Source: Lachnospiraceae bacterium (lineage in GTDB: Bacteria; Bacillota; Clostridia; Lachnospirales; Lachnospiraceae). From it: a DNA stretch of 64,000 bases. A program made the translations under genes and the position numbers. Where the stretch lies: the NCBI GenBank assembly GCA_017513005.1, contig JAFWDM010000078.1, positions 1-64,000 of the forward strand. Direction: 5' to 3'. Below the pieces are notes generated by a model. The model did not search any database, was not told where the DNA came from, and worked only from the letters and a program-made list of their open reading frames with translations. Below are positions 60,390 to 64,000 of this stretch, piece by piece. Each line of letters starts with the position of its first letter. The first letter of the stretch is position 1.

Positions 60390-61550
60390 ATGGCCCTCTG
60401 GAGTGAATATCTGGCAAAAAAACTGATCTTCGACAACCACCCGTCTCTGGACGGGAACCGGTGTCTGAACCACGTCCAGACCCGCAGTCTCTGCACGGTC
60501 TGTAAGGACGTATGTCCTGCCGGGGTCTTTTCCCTCTCCGGCCCGGAAGCGCCTGCTCCGGACTGGACCGCCTGTATAAACTGCGGCCTCTGCGCCGGCG
60601 CCTGCCCGTCCCGGGCGATCGCTCCCGCCGGCCTGCAGATACAGAGACAGTACGCTGCTACCACGAACATGCAAAAAACACCTTACTATAAGGATATCAT
60701 AATCTCGTGTTTAAATGGACAAAATGCAGACCTTTATACAGAATACCCCGGCGGATTATCCTGGGAATATCTGTGTTTTCCGGCCCTGCAGGGACGTATC
60801 CTCCTGATCACCGGTGACTGCCAAAGTTGTGAAAAACAAAGCTGCCGCAGACAGCTCGAAAAAAACCTCGCGGCGGCACGCTCTTTCTTCAGAGGCTCCG
60901 GCATTTTCCCGGACACCGGTCCCGAAGTAGCAGGGTCTGCAGCCGGGCCGGTATCTCCCTGTGGGGAAGACATTCGGGAAAAAACTCCCGACTATGCGTC
61001 AAATCTCATCGTCACCCGGGATCCGGATGCTGTCCCGCCCCGCCGCTATACGCGGCGGGAAGCGCTCAGCCTGGCGGTTCGGCGCTCGGGGCAGACCGCT
61101 TCCTCGGTCCTGCCTTCCCTGCAGGAATCCGTTCCGGACGGGACCGTCTGGCGCAGGCTTTTGCTGCGCAGGATGGACCTTGCCGCCGACAGAGGAAGGG
61201 GCTGTCCGTTTTTCCTCCCGCTCCCGGCCTTCAGGGAAACCTGCACCGCCTGCGGGATCTGCGCCCGGCTCTGTCCGGCCGGCGCCATCCTGCGGGTGCC
61301 AGGCCCCGAAGGATCCGGCCGTTTCTACATGGCCCTTCTGCCGGAAAAATGCACCGCCTGCGGGATCTGCGCGGGTGTCTGTCCGGAAAAGGCCCTGCAG
61401 GCTCCTGCCCCGGTCCGCATGGCTGCGCCTGTTCGCCCCCGCCTGCACGCCGTCGCCGCGGCTCCCTGTCCCCGATGCGGAGAGCCGGTCCCCGCAGGAA
61501 CCGGCTCCGGCCTGTGCGCCCGCTGCCGCGGGGAACAGGGCTGTTTTTAA
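60390..61550 (+). CDS. Poly-ferredoxin with C-terminal zinc-ribbon-like tail
   Basis: 386 residues with four [4Fe-4S] motifs in two pairs: CTVCKDVCPAG and CINCGLCAGACPS near the start, and CTACGICARLCPA and CTACGICAGVCPE near 290 and 325. The 180-residue middle part (CLNGQ; CQSCEKQSC) has additional cysteines but no named domain. The end (CPRCGEPVPAGTGSGLCARC) looks like a zinc ribbon. It may shuttle electrons to or from the respiratory complex. The ATG at 60390 follows AAAGGATCTG. The only plus-strand gene in the island; its 3' end is copied downstream. Confidence 0.88.
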   Translation: MALWSEYLAKKLIFDNHPSLDGNRCLNHVQTRSLCTVCKDVCPAGVFSLSGPEAPAPDWTACINCGLCAGACPSRAIAPAGLQIQRQYAATTNMQKTPYYKDIIISCLNGQNADLYTEYPGGLSWEYLCFPALQGRILLITGDCQSCEKQSCRRQLEKNLAAARSFFRGSGIFPDTGPEVAGSAAGPVSPCGEDIREKTPDYASNLIVTRDPDAVPPRRYTRREALSLAVRRSGQTASSVLPSLQESVPDGTVWRRLLLRRMDLAADRGRGCPFFLPLPAFRETCTACGICARLCPAGAILRVPGPEGSGRFYMALLPEKCTACGICAGVCPEKALQAPAPVRMAAPVRPRLHAVAAAPCPRCGEPVPAGTGSGLCARCRGEQGCF

Positions 61551-61637
61551 AGCGCTGCAGCTATCTGTGCAAATGGACGCCCCCGGTGCTGCAGGGACTC
61601 TGCGCCCGCTGCCGCGGAGAACAGGGCTGTTTTTAAT
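61513..61637. repeat. Duplicated 3' end of the poly-ferredoxin gene
   Basis: TGTGCGCCCGCTGCCGCGGG plus GAACAGGGCTGTTTTTAA (61513-61550), the coding end including the stop, recurs with few changes at about 61600-61637, 87 bp downstream. The second copy has no start. Confidence 0.85.
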
Positions 61638-61640
61638 GCT

Positions 61641-61901
61641 TTAAACTTTGGAGATCCTCTCCTCCGCCTCCCGGATCTCCCGCAGGACGCTTTCCAGCTC
61701 TGCGGCAGGGATCTCCTTTTCTTTGACGGATGCCGGCAGGGCCAGACTGTCCCCCGCCTCTTTCTGCAGGTCCGCGCTGAGCTTTCTGATCTCGCGCAGG
61801 GCCTTTGCCAGCGTCCGGGCCAGCTTTCCCATGTCCTCCGGTCCCACGATCACATAGGCAATGACCAGTATGAGTGCGATTTCTCCGGGTCCAAGTCCCA
61901 T
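61641..61901 (-). CDS. Second TatA/TatB-family protein
   Basis: 86 residues: GPGEIALILVIAYVIVGPEDMGKLARTLAKALREIRK, with the hinge Gly-Pro and the amphipathic helix of TatA/TatB, followed by an acidic helix that continues to residue 86. The longer second helix is more TatB-like, but clostridia usually lack a true TatB. It lies next to the NrfD and iron-sulfur genes, so it may serve their exported catalytic partner. The ATG at 61901 follows GCGGGGGAAAA. Confidence 0.88.
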   Translation of the reverse strand: MGLGPGEIALILVIAYVIVGPEDMGKLARTLAKALREIRKLSADLQKEAGDSLALPASVKEKEIPAAELESVLREIREAEERISKV

Positions 61902-62038
61902 CGTTTTTTCCCCCGCTGCGAATCGTTTATTTCATTTCTGACAGACCATTCCGGACTTCGGATGATTTCGCATGCCCGAAGGCATGCACAGTTTCGAACT
62001 GTTTTCATTGCTCTTCAGGGCATGAGATCCGGGTCATA

Positions 62039-63253
62039 TTACTCCCGGTCCGGGAGCAGCTGAAACAGCATGCCGGCCCCCGCCATGACAAAGATGATCA
62101 GGCCTGGCGGCAGGATCCCGACTACCCACTCAGGCAGGGTCGGGGCATAGTTCCAGAACCGCACGAATACATCCTGCCCCTCTGTAAAGGTACCGACCGC
62201 GATCGGGAAGGTCCAGAGCTTTCCCGCCACCGGAAGCGTGAGGGGGATGGTGTTGAATGCGGGCAGCAGGAGCATCATGCGTTGGATAAAGATACCGATG
62301 ATGACCAGGACGCTCGCTGCCGCGACCAGCTCCTTACCCAGACCGCCGCCGACCAGGAACAGGATCATGGCGATCAGGGGAAGCAGGATCTCCAGCCAGA
62401 AGAGCGGCCCGTAGGTATGGAAGAGCAGATGCAGCAGGTGCCGGCTCTCCGGCGTATTGCTCCAGGCCAGGGGGATGATCTCGATGAAGGACATGGCGAT
62501 GTAGGCGGCGATCGCCGCGGCAGCCAGCCTCGCCAGCAGCCGGATCCCGTCGCTGTTTTCCACAAACAGGTCGTGTTTAGCCATCAGAGCGCAGAGAAGG
62601 ATCGTAAAGGACAGGCCGACCGCCGCTGCCTCCGCACAGGCATTGACGGGGATCAGGGCGCTGTGCCACCACTCACGGGTGTTCTGTGTCGCGAACATAA
62701 AGCTGGTGACGATGTTGACGAGGAAAGCCGCCGGAAGAGCAATATAAGAAAATTTCCTGCAGTTCTCCTCGTTATTCATCCTGTACCCGCGGTCATGTCT
62801 GTGCTTTTTCGTATCAGGCAGGAGCGACAGCACCACTGCCGCGACGCAGACGATCACATACAGGGTCAGAATGATCACGTCCCAGAAGAGGGGGGATCCC
62901 ACATTGGGGGTGAGGAGCATGTAGAGCGCATGGAAGGGCATCCCCAGGTCCTCGAAGATCGCCACACCGGAGGCGACGACCGAGGCAAGAGAACCGATCG
63001 CCGCGATCTTTACGAAGGGTTTGAGCTGCTCCACGTTCCACAGATAAGCAATGGAAAAAACGAGCATCCCGCCCGACGCCATTGCGATAAAAAATTCAAA
63101 GCTTCCCATATAGAGGCCCCAGGTGAAGCTGTTGCGCATGGCTGTCACCTGCATGCCGGCCACCAGCTGGTAAGCCCACGCCGCCAGTCCCGCGGCGCAC
63201 ATGGCAGCGCCGATGACCAGGGCTGCCAGTTTTCTGCCGGATAAGTTTTTCAT
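62039..63253 (-). CDS. nrfD: NrfD/PsrC-type membrane subunit of a quinone-linked oxidoreductase
   Basis: 404 residues with about ten helices. It matches the polysulfide reductase NrfD family, which binds quinone and passes electrons to or from an iron-sulfur subunit (here the next gene upstream). Landmarks: FTWGLYMGSFEFFIAMASGG, FEDLGMPFHALYML, NVGSPLFWDV. The last part LPEWVVGILPPGLIIFVM is also typical. The ATG at 63253 has GGAGG 15 nt upstream, rather far. The iron-sulfur gene lies 40 bp ahead of it. Confidence 0.92.
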   Translation of the reverse strand: MKNLSGRKLAALVIGAAMCAAGLAAWAYQLVAGMQVTAMRNSFTWGLYMGSFEFFIAMASGGMLVFSIAYLWNVEQLKPFVKIAAIGSLASVVASGVAIFEDLGMPFHALYMLLTPNVGSPLFWDVIILTLYVIVCVAAVVLSLLPDTKKHRHDRGYRMNNEENCRKFSYIALPAAFLVNIVTSFMFATQNTREWWHSALIPVNACAEAAAVGLSFTILLCALMAKHDLFVENSDGIRLLARLAAAAIAAYIAMSFIEIIPLAWSNTPESRHLLHLLFHTYGPLFWLEILLPLIAMILFLVGGGLGKELVAAASVLVIIGIFIQRMMLLLPAFNTIPLTLPVAGKLWTFPIAVGTFTEGQDVFVRFWNYAPTLPEWVVGILPPGLIIFVMAGAGMLFQLLPDRE

Positions 63254-63293
63254 ACTCGTACTCTATGACCTCCTCTCACAGAATCCTGCTGCC

Positions 63294-64000
63294 TCACGGG
63301 ATCACGTTCGGCGTTGTATTTTCCCAGGACTGGTCCGCCCAGCCGGCGTCCACATTTTTGCTCTTGTTCGAAGAAATATAGTAGACCTTGGGTTCCGTCC
63401 CGTAATCCTCCCGGAGCCGGAAAACCTGCTTTGTTCTGATCAGATGGCTCACGTGGGAATCCGGATCGTCCAGGTCTCCGAAAAACCGTGCCTTGCCGGG
63501 GCAGGCCCGGATACAGGCCGGCAGCGTGTCATAGGTTCCGTCCTCGTTCATGCATTCCACGCAGAACGTGCACTTCTCTACGACCCCCGCAGGCCGGTTC
63601 TGTGTATAGACCAGGCGTTTCCCCTTCTCCTTCACATCGAAGGGATACCCGTAGGCATATCCCGTTTCTTCCTTTTCCTTCGCGGGGTCCTTCCAGTTGA
63701 ACTGGCGCACGCCGTAGGGACAGGCCGCCATACAGGTGCGGCATCCGATACAGCGGTTGTAGTCCACCAGGATCATCCCCTCCTCATTTTTATAGGTCGC
63801 CCCGGTGGGACAGACGCGCTCACAGGGCGCGTTGTCGCACATCTGGCAGGAGACCGGGAGATATTCAATTTTATAAGCGCCGTCGCTGCCGACTGCGGAC
63901 TGATGATAGTCGGATCCCTGGGTAAAGACCCTGTTCCACCAGGTGCCCTGCGGCTGCGCGTGGTGCATCTTGCAGATCACGGCGCAGGTCTGGCAGCCAA
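63294..64000 (-). CDS. DmsB/PsrB-type four-cluster iron-sulfur subunit, N-terminus outside window
   Basis: The frame is open to the right edge; the first residues visible read GCQTCAVICKMHHA, the end of cluster-one motif. Further motifs: CQMCDNAPCERVCPTGATY, CIGCRTCMAACPYGVRQF, CTFCVECM and CIRACPGKARFFGD, so four [4Fe-4S] clusters as in DmsB, PhsB and PsrB. This links a molybdopterin catalytic subunit (expected beyond the edge) to the NrfD protein. 235 residues are present; a few tens are missing. Confidence 0.95.
   Translation of the reverse strand, partial: GCQTCAVICKMHHAQPQGTWWNRVFTQGSDYHQSAVGSDGAYKIEYLPVSCQMCDNAPCERVCPTGATYKNEEGMILVDYNRCIGCRTCMAACPYGVRQFNWKDPAKEKEETGYAYGYPFDVKEKGKRLVYTQNRPAGVVEKCTFCVECMNEDGTYDTLPACIRACPGKARFFGDLDDPDSHVSHLIRTKQVFRLREDYGTEPKVYYISSNKSKNVDAGWADQSWENTTPNVIP

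Overview
The window reads as a chromosomal segment of a GC-rich, low-oxygen Firmicute of the class Clostridia, most like Lachnospiraceae. The evidence is the gene order hprK-murB-rapZ-whiA-HPr-like, a class III fructose-bisphosphatase, AGGAGG ribosome-binding sites on nearly every gene, a CIRCE/HrcA heat-shock operator, flavodoxin-ferredoxin EFR1-type proteins and a complete anaerobic electron-transport set. No rRNA, tRNA, CRISPR array, prophage or insertion sequence was recognised. The window cuts through uvrB (left edge, C-terminus missing) and an iron-sulfur subunit gene (right edge, N-terminus missing).

Layout. 1-16500, almost all on the minus strand: housekeeping and envelope genes (uvrB, an S1-domain protein, mntP, an SH3-like membrane protein, uppP, an aminotransferase, an acetyltransferase), then the hprK-murB-rapZ-whiA-HPr-like cluster, an ATP-grasp glutathionylspermidine-synthase-like gene and uvrC. 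16500-33300: ftsH, a CIRCE-controlled hsp20, a plus-strand MATE transporter and radical SAM gene, Uma2, patatin, a giant lipoprotein (solute-binding module fused to an SH3/3D-like end), fbp, an ArsD-like protein and a Nim-like flavoprotein. 33600-41200: a membrane-anchored Hsp70-like ATPase with a GrpE-like membrane partner, nth, then a plus-strand PreA-like oxidoreductase and an EFR1 flavodoxin-ferredoxin. 41300-64000: a large respiratory island.

The island is the functional highlight. About seventeen minus-strand genes in a row supply molybdate uptake (modABC), molybdopterin cofactor synthesis (moaA, a mobB-moaC fusion, a mogA-MOSC fusion, two moeA-type genes, mobA), a quinone tail and prenyl transfer (polyprenyl synthase, UbiA), an orphan FixC/FixX flavoprotein pair, a radical SAM enzyme of unknown role and Tat export (tatC, tatA). 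Next come a NarL-type two-component system, a poly-ferredoxin, a second tatA, an NrfD/PsrC-type quinone-interacting membrane subunit and a DmsB/PsrB-type four-cluster subunit that runs off the edge. A molybdopterin catalytic subunit is expected just outside the window.

A second theme is repeat expansion. Nearly every spacer carries its own short tandem array (14-42 bp units), several arrays begin inside the 3' end of a gene so that the stop codon lies in the repeat, and matching low-complexity expansions sit inside conserved proteins (MoaA, MobA, FtsH, the Hsp70-like ATPase, the lipoprotein). Two dispersed families also occur: a REP-like GTGTCA...GACAC palindrome and a ~108 bp MITE-like element.
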